23,435 bases of DNA, from the NCBI GenBank assembly GCA_937892915.1, contig CALBIC010000129.1, positions 1-23,435 on the forward strand, written 5' to 3'. Under the pieces are notes generated by a model, which saw only the letters and a list, made by a program, of their open reading frames with translations, did not search any database and was not told the DNA's origin. Below, one piece after another: positions 1 through 7,629 of this stretch (position 1 is the first letter of the stretch; each line of letters opens with the position of its first letter). Both the position numbers and the translations under genes were made by a program. Source of the stretch: UBA5972 sp002430125 (GTDB lineage Bacteria > Pseudomonadota > Alphaproteobacteria > Rhodobacterales > Rhodobacteraceae).

Positions 1-876
1 TGTCGTTGTCGGACCGGCCAAAGCGTAACTGCGGCTGGAGGCCGTGGTATAAGGATAGCGGATCTTCGGATAAGTTGTCGTCACGTCCCTGCCGTTGGTC
101 ACGTCAATCAAACGGCGCGGCATGGTTTGAGTCCATAACAGGTCCATCGCCATCTTGCCTTCGGCAGTGCCCTGACCACGTGTCTGAGGCGAATAGTCAA
201 TCGGAAGTAAGCTTTTATATCCTGCCGGAACAGAGACTTGCGACCGAGCGGCATCCGCTTTCTGGCGCGTCACTTGCACGCCCGACTGTTGCGCATAAAA
301 TGACGGATGTACCGCTTGCGGTCCTGTGCGCACCTGCCAAACCCCATCATTGGCATAGGTCTGCACTGTGGCCACCTGCACCTGCGCAGGTTGGCTGACG
401 ACAACCGGGGCTGCGACGATCATAACCGGCGCAACGGCTGTTTGCGTACGCGCAGCGGCCCGTTCAGTTCGCGTGGTGCCAAACAGAAACGTCGTCCAAT
501 CAAACGCTGCCACCTGCCGTGGCCGCCTTGTTTCGGCTGTCGTGGTCGGTTGCACAGTTTGCACTGGCTGCGTCACCGCAGTTGGCTGCACGGTGGTTGT
601 TGCGACCGCGGTTGGTTTGCTTGCACCAGCAACCGCGGTCGGCTGCGCCCCGCACATGACCTGCCGCTTTTGCGTAATGCGCGGCGCCCAGGAAACCTCG
701 CCACCATAACCGGTGCGGATATAAATACAGCCCTTGCTGTCCACATATTGGTGGGCTTTATAGGATAAGGGCGGAATCTCGGCGGGCGTCATATTTCCGC
801 TTAGAATGCGCGCATCTGCCGCTGCCGCCATAAAAACCAAAGCAGATCCCGCAATAAGTATATCAAATGCCCGCAT
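1..876 (-). CDS. Secreted SPOR-family-like protein, C-terminus off the left edge
   Basis: The frame is open from an ATG at 876 to base 1 (292 codons), so the gene is cut by the window edge. An AGGGGG stretch lies just upstream of the ATG. Residues 1-22 form a signal peptide (hydrophobic core, then AAAADA). Residues 33-75 contain YKAHQYVDSKGCIYIRTGYG and a second cysteine near 75, which could pair with Cys50. This block is typical of roseobacter envelope proteins annotated as SPOR-domain proteins. Residues 78-112 are a low-complexity Pro/Thr/Ala/Val linker with three PTAV units. A conserved-looking block follows around 216-275 (WTQTMPRRLIDVTNGRDV). The SPOR domain itself, which binds denuded septal peptidoglycan, would be outside the window, so that assignment rests on the N-terminal half only. 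It follows upp in the same direction after 76 bases and may have its own promoter. Confidence 0.6.
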   Translation of the reverse strand, partial: MRAFDILIAGSALVFMAAAADARILSGNMTPAEIPPLSYKAHQYVDSKGCIYIRTGYGGEVSWAPRITQKRQVMCGAQPTAVAGASKPTAVATTTVQPTAVTQPVQTVQPTTTAETRRPRQVAAFDWTTFLFGTTRTERAAARTQTAVAPVMIVAAPVVVSQPAQVQVATVQTYANDGVWQVRTGPQAVHPSFYAQQSGVQVTRQKADAARSQVSVPAGYKSLLPIDYSPQTRGQGTAEGKMAMDLLWTQTMPRRLIDVTNGRDVTTTYPKIRYPYTTASSRSYALAGPTTT

Positions 877-952
877 TTCAGCCCCCTGTTATTGGGGCGG
901 AGTTTGGCAAAAAATCCGTGTTTAGTAAAGCCTAGATATTGGGCTGGGCCCT

Positions 953-1585
953 TTATTTTGTGCCAAACATCCTGTCACCCGCATCACCTAGACCCGGCAG
1001 GATATAGCCAACATCGTTCAAACGCTTGTCCAGCGCGGCGGTAACGATCGGCACATCCGGATGTGCCTCGTGCATGCGCTTCACCCCTTCGGGGGCGGCC
1101 AGAAGGCACATAAACGAAATATCCGTCGCCCCGGCCTTTTTCAGCAGATCAATCGCCGCCACAGACGAATTCCCGGTCGCCAGCATCGGATCAACCGCAA
1201 TCACCCGACGGCTATCCAAGCCCTCAGGCACCTTAAAATAGTATTGCACCGGCTTCAGGGTTTTCTCATCACGGTAAAGTCCAATAAATCCAACACGGGC
1301 CGAGGGAATCAGCTCCAGCACCCCATCCAGCAACCCGTTTCCGGCTCGTAAGATCGATATCAGGGCCAGCTTTTTGCCTTTAAGGACCGGCGATTCCATT
1401 TCCACTAATGGCGTTTCAATACCGCGCATTGTCAGCGGCAGATCGCGGGTAATCTCATAGGCCAGTAACATCGATATCTCCCGCAATAGCTGGCGAAAAC
1501 CCGCGGTCGAAGTATCCTTTTGCCGCATCAGAGTCAGTTTGTGCTGCACCAAAGGATGGGTAACGATTGTAAGGTGTTTGGTCAT
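953..1585 (-). CDS. upp: Uracil phosphoribosyltransferase
   Basis: This cytosolic salvage enzyme makes UMP from uracil and PRPP. The 210-residue product matches the family length. It begins MTKHLTIVTHPLVQHKLTLM and ends GYILPGLGDAGDRMFGTK, the family's uracil-binding C-terminus. The PRPP loop is VIAVDPMLATGNSS (about 128-141), and ILRAGNGLLDGV (78-89) matches the ILRAG segment. The ATG at 1585 was chosen because the reading frame continues upstream only into sequence antisense to nothing recognisable and overlapping deoB. A GGGGAA sequence sits a few bases before it. It is the last gene of the cdd-deoA-deoB-upp operon, 22 bases after deoB. Uracil released by deoA is its substrate. Confidence 0.96.
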   Translation of the reverse strand: MTKHLTIVTHPLVQHKLTLMRQKDTSTAGFRQLLREISMLLAYEITRDLPLTMRGIETPLVEMESPVLKGKKLALISILRAGNGLLDGVLELIPSARVGFIGLYRDEKTLKPVQYYFKVPEGLDSRRVIAVDPMLATGNSSVAAIDLLKKAGATDISFMCLLAAPEGVKRMHEAHPDVPIVTAALDKRLNDVGYILPGLGDAGDRMFGTK

Positions 1586-1607
1586 AGTTTTCCCCAAAAT
1601 CTGTTTA

Positions 1608-2807
1608 TCATATGAAACTGCGCCCCGCCGGGCCGAAATCTGCACCCAGATGCTTGGCAACTGTTGCCCCGATATCCGCCATTGCGCAAAGGCCGATTTC
1701 ACCGGTCCCAGCACCAGCCACCACAACCGGCACCCGTTCGCGCGTGTGGTCGGTGCCAACCCAGGTCGGGTCATTTCCGTGGTCGGCAGTAAAGATAAGC
1801 AAATCCCCGGCCCGCATTCCACCAAGCAATTCCGGCACCCGGCTGTCAAACCATTCAAGCGCGCGGGCATAGCCCGAAACATCGCGCTGATGGCCGTAAA
1901 GCGTGTCAAATTCGACAAAGTTGGAAAAGACCAGCGCACCGTCTTCGGCCTCGGTCATCAATTCAACCAGCCGGTCAAAAAGCGAGGCGTCGCCCTTGCC
2001 TTTATAATAGGTATCAATCCCCCGCCCCGAAAATATATCGTTGATCTTGCCAACCGCATGGACCCGGTTGCCAGCCCGGCTGACAAAATCACATAACGTG
2101 TCAAAAGGCGGCATGATTGCAAAATCGCGGCGGTTCGGAGTGCGGTTGAACCCGGTTTCAGCACTGCCGATAAAAGGCCGCGCAATCACCCGCCCGACCC
2201 GCATCTCATGCAGCATAGGTGCCAGATCACGGCACAGGTTGAGCAACCGCTCCAACCCGAAATGTTCCTCGTGTGCAGCAATCTGGAACACGGAATCAAC
2301 CGAGGTATAGCAAATTGGCCAGCCCGTCCTGATATGCTCGGCGGCGTATTTGTTGATGATCGGAATGCCCGACGCGTGGCAATTGCCCAGAATGCCGCCC
2401 ACACCAGCAAGCGCGCAAACCCTGTCAACAACGTCCTGCGGGAAGGCCGGTTCCGTGTTTGGAAAATAGGTCCAGTCCCACGGCACCGGCAGACCAGCCA
2501 TCTCCCAATGACCGGACGGCGTGTCTTTGCCGCGCGAAATTTCGCTCGCGGCGCCATATCGCCCGGTCGGCTTAGCCGCCAATCCCGGCGTTTCAATACC
2601 GGTGGAAAGGCGGATCACGGCCCCCAGACCCAGCGCATCAAGGTTCGGCATATTTAACGGGCCACTGCGCCCCACTTCGGCGCGACCCGCAGCACAAGCC
2701 TGAACAATATGACCCAGGGTATTGGACCCCGCATCGCCAAAAGCGGCTGCATCCAGCGCGCCACCGCAGCCAACTGAATCCAATACTGTCAGAAATACCC
2801 GCGCCAT
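1608..2807 (-). CDS. deoB: Phosphopentomutase
   Basis: It interconverts (deoxy)ribose-1-phosphate and (deoxy)ribose-5-phosphate, feeding the sugar released by DeoA into central metabolism. The 399-residue length is usual. It opens with MARVFLTVLDSVGCGGALDA, containing the metal-binding Asp of the alkaline-phosphatase superfamily, followed by GDAGSNTLGHI. The C-terminal metal site is visible as TADHGNDPTWVGTDHTRERV. Here HGND replaces the HGCD that is commoner in the family. The cap-domain segment around HWEMAGLP (about 122-129) is also present. The start ATG shares one base with the deoA stop (TGATG), so translation is probably coupled. The downstream upp follows after 22 bases. Confidence 0.96.
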   Translation of the reverse strand: MARVFLTVLDSVGCGGALDAAAFGDAGSNTLGHIVQACAAGRAEVGRSGPLNMPNLDALGLGAVIRLSTGIETPGLAAKPTGRYGAASEISRGKDTPSGHWEMAGLPVPWDWTYFPNTEPAFPQDVVDRVCALAGVGGILGNCHASGIPIINKYAAEHIRTGWPICYTSVDSVFQIAAHEEHFGLERLLNLCRDLAPMLHEMRVGRVIARPFIGSAETGFNRTPNRRDFAIMPPFDTLCDFVSRAGNRVHAVGKINDIFSGRGIDTYYKGKGDASLFDRLVELMTEAEDGALVFSNFVEFDTLYGHQRDVSGYARALEWFDSRVPELLGGMRAGDLLIFTADHGNDPTWVGTDHTRERVPVVVAGAGTGEIGLCAMADIGATVAKHLGADFGPAGRSFI

Positions 2808-4114
2808 CAGCCGATCCGTTTCACAATTAGAGCGTGTTCATCTTTAACCAGCGCGCCAATTTCATAGGCCGCCAGAACCGCCATTTTCGCGCGCTCAAGT
2901 GCGGCTTCGTCGGCTGCATGCACAATTGCAATCGGATCACCCTTGGTCACATGGGTGCCCAGACCGGCCATCTGATCCAACCCGACAGACAGGTCCAGAG
3001 CATCGCCCTGTTTTTGCCGGCCACCGCCCAAACCGACCACCGCAAGGCCCAGTGCCCTGCCGTCAATCGCCCGGATAAAGCCGCTGGCAGGTGCCGTAAC
3101 CTCGTCCACGACAGGTGCACGGCGCAGATATTTCCCAGCATTTTCAACAAAATCCACAGGCCCGCCAAGGCTTGCCACCATCTTGCCAAACCGCGCGGCG
3201 GCAGACCCATCCTGCAACGCTGCGGCAATCATCGCTTGCCCTTCGGCGGCGCGTTCGCACAATCCGCCCAGCTCCAACAGCAGCCCACCCAGGGCCACCG
3301 TGACATCCCACAAACGGCTGTCCACCGCATCACCGCGCAGAAATGCCACGGCATTTTCAACCTCAAGCGCGTTGCCGGCGCAGCTGGCCAAAGGTTCGTT
3401 CATATCGGTGATCAGGGCAGCGGTTTTGCATCCCGCCCCATTGGCCACCGATACCATAGCCTGTGCCAAATCCACAGCCTCAGCCGGATCAGTTAAAAAC
3501 GCGCCCGACCCGGTTTTGACATCCAGCACCAAGCCTTCAAGCCCGGCGGCCAGCTTCTTTGACAGGATCGAGGCCGTGATCAGATCAAGGCTTTCAACCG
3601 TCCCGGTCACATCGCGCACCGCATAAAGACGTTTATCGGCCGGAGCGATATCGCCCGTTGCCCCGACAATTGCGCACCCTATATCACGGGTCACGCGGCG
3701 CATTTCCTCGACACTGACCTCGGTGCGGTAATCCGGGATCGCGTCAAGCTTATCCAGTGTTCCACCCGTATGCCCCAATCCCCGACCTGAGATCATCGGC
3801 ACATAAGCCCCGCAAACCGCCAAGGCCGGGGCCAGCATCAGGGACACATTATCACCAATCCCACCCGTGGAATGCTTATCCAAAACCGGGCCGGGCATAT
3901 CCCATCGCTGAACATCCCCACTGTCGCGCATCGCCATTGTCAGGCCGACGCGTTCGCTTTCGGTCATGCCGTTCAGCAAAACCGCCATCGCAAAAGCCCC
4001 GGCCTGGCTGTCGGTCACGTCGCCATTCGCCAGACCGGCGGCGAACCAGTCAAGCTCGGCCTTGGTCAGAACCTTATGGTCGCGCTTGCGCGAAATGATG
4101 CCCCGCGCGTCCAT
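2807..4114 (-). CDS. deoA: Thymidine phosphorylase
   Basis: It phosphorolyses thymidine (and deoxyuridine) to the base plus deoxyribose-1-phosphate, the substrate of DeoB. The 435 residues fit the dimeric bacterial enzyme. The signature SGRGLGHTGGTLDKLD lies at about 109-124, with Asp in place of the more usual final Glu. Lys80-His81 in DKHSTGGIGDNVSLM form the phosphate-binding region. The C-terminal domain has the GGGRQ segment and ends ALIVKRIG. The ATG at 4114 follows the cdd stop after a single base (TAG-G-ATG). No strong ribosome binding site is seen, so expression probably depends on coupling to cdd. Pyrimidine-nucleoside phosphorylase is a related alternative, but operon context favours deoA. 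Confidence 0.95.
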   Translation of the reverse strand: MDARGIISRKRDHKVLTKAELDWFAAGLANGDVTDSQAGAFAMAVLLNGMTESERVGLTMAMRDSGDVQRWDMPGPVLDKHSTGGIGDNVSLMLAPALAVCGAYVPMISGRGLGHTGGTLDKLDAIPDYRTEVSVEEMRRVTRDIGCAIVGATGDIAPADKRLYAVRDVTGTVESLDLITASILSKKLAAGLEGLVLDVKTGSGAFLTDPAEAVDLAQAMVSVANGAGCKTAALITDMNEPLASCAGNALEVENAVAFLRGDAVDSRLWDVTVALGGLLLELGGLCERAAEGQAMIAAALQDGSAAARFGKMVASLGGPVDFVENAGKYLRRAPVVDEVTAPASGFIRAIDGRALGLAVVGLGGGRQKQGDALDLSVGLDQMAGLGTHVTKGDPIAIVHAADEAALERAKMAVLAAYEIGALVKDEHALIVKRIG

Positions 4115-4115
4115 C

Positions 4116-4508
4116 CTAGGAGGTTTCCATATGCGCCTGCGTGAACGCGCCCGGCAGCAATTCGGCCAATGTCATATGCAAAACTTTACCGTTCAAACCG
4201 GTCATGGTGACGGGCACATCTGGCCCGCCAAACTCCGCCAGTTTTTGGCGACACCCGCCGCACGGCGTCACCGGTTCCGGGCTGTCAGCAATCACCAGAA
4301 CCTCGGCGATCTGGCGCTCCCCGGCTGCGGCCATCGCGGCAATTGCCCCGGCTTCGGCGCAGGTGCCTTCAGGATAGGCGACGTTTTCCACGTTACAGCC
4401 GACAAAAACTGTGCCCGCAGTCGTTCGCAACGCCGCCCCGACTTTGAAATTCGAATAGGGCGCATAGGCCATTTCGCGCACGCGGCGTGCGGCTTCCAGC
4501 AATTCCAT
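4116..4508 (-). CDS. cdd: Cytidine deaminase
   Basis: A small tetrameric zinc enzyme of 130 residues that deaminates cytidine and deoxycytidine to the uridines. The N-terminus is MELLEAARRVREMAYAPYSN with the conserved APYSNFKVGAAL segment. Zinc and catalytic residues are in GTCAEAGAIAAM (Cys and Glu) and PCGGCRQ (two Cys). The frame stays open further upstream, but the ATG at 4508 has GGAGGC five bases before it and gives the normal family start. It is the first gene of the salvage operon. The 76 bases separating it from the response-regulator gene hold two small palindromes. Confidence 0.95.
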   Translation of the reverse strand: MELLEAARRVREMAYAPYSNFKVGAALRTTAGTVFVGCNVENVAYPEGTCAEAGAIAAMAAAGERQIAEVLVIADSPEPVTPCGGCRQKLAEFGGPDVPVTMTGLNGKVLHMTLAELLPGAFTQAHMETS

Positions 4509-4584
4509 GCTGCCTCCGTCATTTTTGACCGTTTGGATGAATTGTGCGCTTGCGGCGCGCAACTTGCAAGACTGACCGACCAGA
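4509..4584 (-). promoter_or_regulatory. Gap upstream of cdd with two small palindromes
   Basis: The 76 bases between the sigma-54 activator stop and cdd contain an inverted repeat TTGCGGCGCGCAA (4550-4562; arms TTGCG/CGCAA) and an adjoining 8-base palindrome CTTGCAAG (4563-4570). GGAGGC is the cdd ribosome binding site. I see no terminator hairpin with a T run, so read-through from the signalling operon is possible. A promoter or operator for the nucleoside operon is an inference. Confidence 0.3.
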
Positions 4585-5976
4585 TTACTGGCCGCGATTC
4601 CACCTTTCCAGCTTGCGATACAGCGTCGAAGGCGAGATATCCAGAACCCGCGACGCTTGCGACACCGACCCATTGTGCAGGCGCAGGGTTTCTTCGATCA
4701 CCAACCGTTCAATTTCCGCCAATGGCCGCCCGATCAGCGGTTCCAGACCGACAGGCGGGTCTTTTGGCCGGTTTTTCGACGCGACAGTTTGAACCACCTC
4801 TTCATTCAAATGCAGGATTTCCAGCGGCAGCATCGTTGTTGTTACCGTTTCCGCGTCATTCAGAACAACCACGTTACGCAACAGGTTCAGCACTTGGCGA
4901 ACATTGCCGGGCCATGGCAGCCTGCGAAACAAATCCTTAACATCAGGGTCGATCCGGGTGAATTTGCGCCCCTCCTCGACCGCAAATTTCAGCAACATCT
5001 TTTCGGCGATTTCAACCGCGTCTTCGGCGCGTTCCCGCAACGGCGGCAGGTGGATCGGTACAACATGCAGTCGGTAATACAAATCTTCGCGGAACCGGCC
5101 ACTTTTTACCTCTTCGTAAGGGTCGCGGTTGGTGGCGCAAATGATCCTGACATTGACCTTGCGCGCCTTGATCGCACCCACCGGCTGAACGGTCGAGGTT
5201 TGCAGAAACCTCAACAGTTTGGTCTGCAGGTTCAGATCCATCTCGCAGATTTCGTCCAGAAACAGCGTGCCGCCATCGGCCGCTCCAGCCGCGCCCACAC
5301 TGTCGGCAATCGCGCCGGTGAACGAGCCTTTCAGGTGGCCGAAAACCTCGCTTTCCAGCAAATCCGGCGGGATCGCCCCGCAATTGAGCGGCACAAACGG
5401 CCCGCGTGCGCGGGTTGATGTGGCATGGATCGCCTGCGCGCAAATTTCTTTGCCGGTGCCACTTTCGCCGGAAATAAACACCGTCGCCATCGAACGGCTG
5501 ATCGCGGTGATCTTGCGATACACCTCGCGCATTTTCGGCGATGTGCCGATAAAGCCGTGAAATTCGCTGCCTTTGGCCACGTCAATAACCGGAGGCAAGC
5601 GCTGCTGCCCGCTGGCTGCGGCGGCATTTTCCACCGTGTTGATCAGGCGATTTTCGTCAAACGGTTTGACCAGAAACTCAAACGCCCCACCGCGCATTGC
5701 TTCGATCGCTTTGATGATCGACCCGTTTGCGGTGATGACGATCACCCGCACCTCGCTATCTAACGCGAAAAAATCGGCCATCAACTCCAGACCATTCCGA
5801 TCAGGCAGCATCAGATCCAACAGCACGATTTTCGGCTTTAGGTCATGGAATTTTGCCAGCCCTTCGGCGGCAGTCCCGGCACTAACCGCAACAAAACCAC
5901 CCTTCTTCAGGATGGCAGTATAAACCAGTTGCATCGACTGGGTATCTTCGATCAGTAGTATCGGAGGGGCCATCAT
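4585..5976 (-). CDS. LuxO-type sigma-54-dependent response regulator
   Basis: A 463-residue NtrC-family activator. Receiver domain (5-120): IEDTQ acidic pair at 10-11, phospho-acceptor Asp54 in VLLDLMLPDRNG, Lys104 in LVKPF. AAA+ domain (about 141-370): Walker A GESGTGKE (170-177), the sigma-54 contact loop reads GSFTGA (217-222) instead of GAFTGA, Walker B GGTLFLDEI (Asp241-Glu242), arginine-finger region FREDLYYRL. A Fis-type helix-turn-helix occupies about 424-460 and ends SPSTLYRKLERWN. The segments EICEMDLNLQTKLLRF and ATNRDPYEEVKSGRFREDLY resemble Vibrio LuxO more than NtrC or DctD. Two ATGs are adjacent at 5976 and 5973, with only a weak ribosome binding site. It is last in the signalling operon, 24 bases after the Hpt kinase gene, its probable phosphodonor. 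Targets are unknown. Confidence 0.9.
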   Translation of the reverse strand: MMAPPILLIEDTQSMQLVYTAILKKGGFVAVSAGTAAEGLAKFHDLKPKIVLLDLMLPDRNGLELMADFFALDSEVRVIVITANGSIIKAIEAMRGGAFEFLVKPFDENRLINTVENAAAASGQQRLPPVIDVAKGSEFHGFIGTSPKMREVYRKITAISRSMATVFISGESGTGKEICAQAIHATSTRARGPFVPLNCGAIPPDLLESEVFGHLKGSFTGAIADSVGAAGAADGGTLFLDEICEMDLNLQTKLLRFLQTSTVQPVGAIKARKVNVRIICATNRDPYEEVKSGRFREDLYYRLHVVPIHLPPLRERAEDAVEIAEKMLLKFAVEEGRKFTRIDPDVKDLFRRLPWPGNVRQVLNLLRNVVVLNDAETVTTTMLPLEILHLNEEVVQTVASKNRPKDPPVGLEPLIGRPLAEIERLVIEETLRLHNGSVSQASRVLDISPSTLYRKLERWNRGQ

Positions 5977-6000
5977 ACACCGGTCACATCAGTTTGGTTA

Positions 6001-7617
6001 TCAGGGGCGTTGATCTGCGATAGTTTGTTCTCGCAAGATAAACCCCTGAAGTTCCGCCAAAGCAATGAGACAGGTTTTGCACAGACTGTCCACCTCTTTA
6101 GCTTCGCGTCGGTTCGCAGCGGCGTTAAGGCGCTGCGCGATATGTTGCAGCGTTGTCGCCCCAATGGCGCCCGCAACCGAAATCAGAATATGGGTTTGCG
6201 ACCGGATTTCCGCAAGATCAAGACTTTGGCGACCCCGCGTCAGCCCTTCGGCCACGGTGTCGGTATCCGCCTGCAGCTTGCTCAACAACTCAGCCTTCGT
6301 TTCAGCGCCGATGATTTCAACCAAATTGTCGAAAATTTTCCGATTAACGACTGTGTCATCGGCCACGGGATCCTGAATAGTCGGGTCTGGTTCTGGCAGT
6401 TCACGGGATTTCGCGCCGTCATAATAGTCAAGAATCGCCTGCCCCAATTCCTCGATACTCATCAATGGCTTGGCAATAATACCATCCGCACCAGCGCCAT
6501 AAATCCGTTCACGGTGTTCGCGCATCACGTAAGCCGTCAGCGCCACCAGCGGCATATTGCACAAAGGTGTGGGCATCGAGCGCACAGTTTTGATCAGTTC
6601 AAGCCCTGACATCCGGGGCATTTCAATATCCAGCAGCGCCAGATCAAAGCTTTCGGTTTCCAGAAGCTCAAGCGCTTCCAGCCCGTCCGAGGCAACACGG
6701 AACGTCGCCCCCATCGCCCCAAGCATTTGGGTAGCGACCAGTTGGTTGGTTTTATTGTCCTCGGCCAGCAGGATTTTCATCGCCGACAAATCAACCGGCC
6801 CGCGGGAAACTCCACCCGGCGCCTTGCCGGACTTGCGCAGGCTTTGATCAAACCACGCCTCGTGCGGCAAGCGCAATTCAGCGGCAACGCCGACGCCGTC
6901 ATTGTTCCTGACGCTCAACTCGGCCCCCAACATACCGGCAAGTTCTTTGGCAATGAACAAGCCCAGACCGGTGCCGGGTTTCGGGGTATCCGTTGGGCGG
7001 CCCTCGTATTGAAACAACTTCGCAATCGAGGCGTCAGACAGGCCGGGTCCTTCATCGGTCAGTTTGAAATTAAGCGCCCTATCTTCGGTACATTTTACCG
7101 ACAGCGTTACCTGACCAGCATCAGTAAACTTGATCGCATTACCGACAAGATTGGCGATAACCCGTTCCAGCCCCACCCGATCAACCGTAACAATCGCAGG
7201 CAGAGCGCTTTCGGTGACAACCGAAAATTTGATGTTTTTTTCATGGGCGCGATCTGTCCAGCGACGCGAGATGTCGGTCAGAAAATCCGCAAGATTAAGA
7301 TTACCCGGCTGGGTGACCATTCCCGCCCCTGTGCTGGGTTCATCGGTCAGCATTTTGTTCAACAACCGCGCCAAAGTTTCGCCTGCTGCCGAGATCCGGT
7401 CAAAATGTTCCAGTGTGGGTTGATCGAACTGATCTTTGTTGATCAGTTGAACGCCCCCCAAAATATCTGACAGGGCCGACCTAAGATCGTGTGATAGCAA
7501 CGACATGCGGTCCCTTGGATGGCCTGTTTGGCCATTGGAACTCATCGTTTCATCTGGTCTTTCTAGTGCCAACCGAAATTCCTTACCCAGCCAAGAACGT
7601 TGGTCAAACTCATCCAT
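6001..7617 (-). CDS. Soluble hybrid histidine kinase: HisKA-HATPase-receiver-Hpt
   Basis: A 538-residue protein with no membrane segment or recognisable sensor domain. The dimerisation/phospho-acceptor helix has His43 in LLSHDLRSALSDILGG. The ATPase domain is intact: N box NLVGNAIKF (Asn160), G1 DEGPG (188-192), G2 GTGLGL (215-220). The receiver (281-395) has the acidic pair at 286-287, Asp330 in LALLDIEMP and Lys383 in AKPL. The C-terminal Hpt-like helix has His476 in QTHILISVAGAIGA; the usual HKLKG is replaced by HILIS. The internal phosphorelay would be His43 to Asp330 to His476, and then to the LuxO-type regulator encoded next. The ATG at 7617 is 12 bases after the preceding stop and lacks a clear ribosome binding site. 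Internal ATGs at codons 25 and 38 are less likely because the second would sit right at the H box. Confidence 0.9.
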   Translation of the reverse strand: MDEFDQRSWLGKEFRLALERPDETMSSNGQTGHPRDRMSLLSHDLRSALSDILGGVQLINKDQFDQPTLEHFDRISAAGETLARLLNKMLTDEPSTGAGMVTQPGNLNLADFLTDISRRWTDRAHEKNIKFSVVTESALPAIVTVDRVGLERVIANLVGNAIKFTDAGQVTLSVKCTEDRALNFKLTDEGPGLSDASIAKLFQYEGRPTDTPKPGTGLGLFIAKELAGMLGAELSVRNNDGVGVAAELRLPHEAWFDQSLRKSGKAPGGVSRGPVDLSAMKILLAEDNKTNQLVATQMLGAMGATFRVASDGLEALELLETESFDLALLDIEMPRMSGLELIKTVRSMPTPLCNMPLVALTAYVMREHRERIYGAGADGIIAKPLMSIEELGQAILDYYDGAKSRELPEPDPTIQDPVADDTVVNRKIFDNLVEIIGAETKAELLSKLQADTDTVAEGLTRGRQSLDLAEIRSQTHILISVAGAIGATTLQHIAQRLNAAANRREAKEVDSLCKTCLIALAELQGFILREQTIADQRP

Positions 7618-7629
7618 GGGTTGAATATT

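Noticed and set aside
1586..1939. N-terminal extension of upp to 328 residues
   Set aside because: The extra part overlaps deoB in another frame and has no family similarity; ATG 1585 gives the normal length and start.
4509..4673. N-terminal extension of cdd
   Set aside because: Would overlap the sigma-54 activator gene; GGAGGC before ATG 4508 and family length support the short form.
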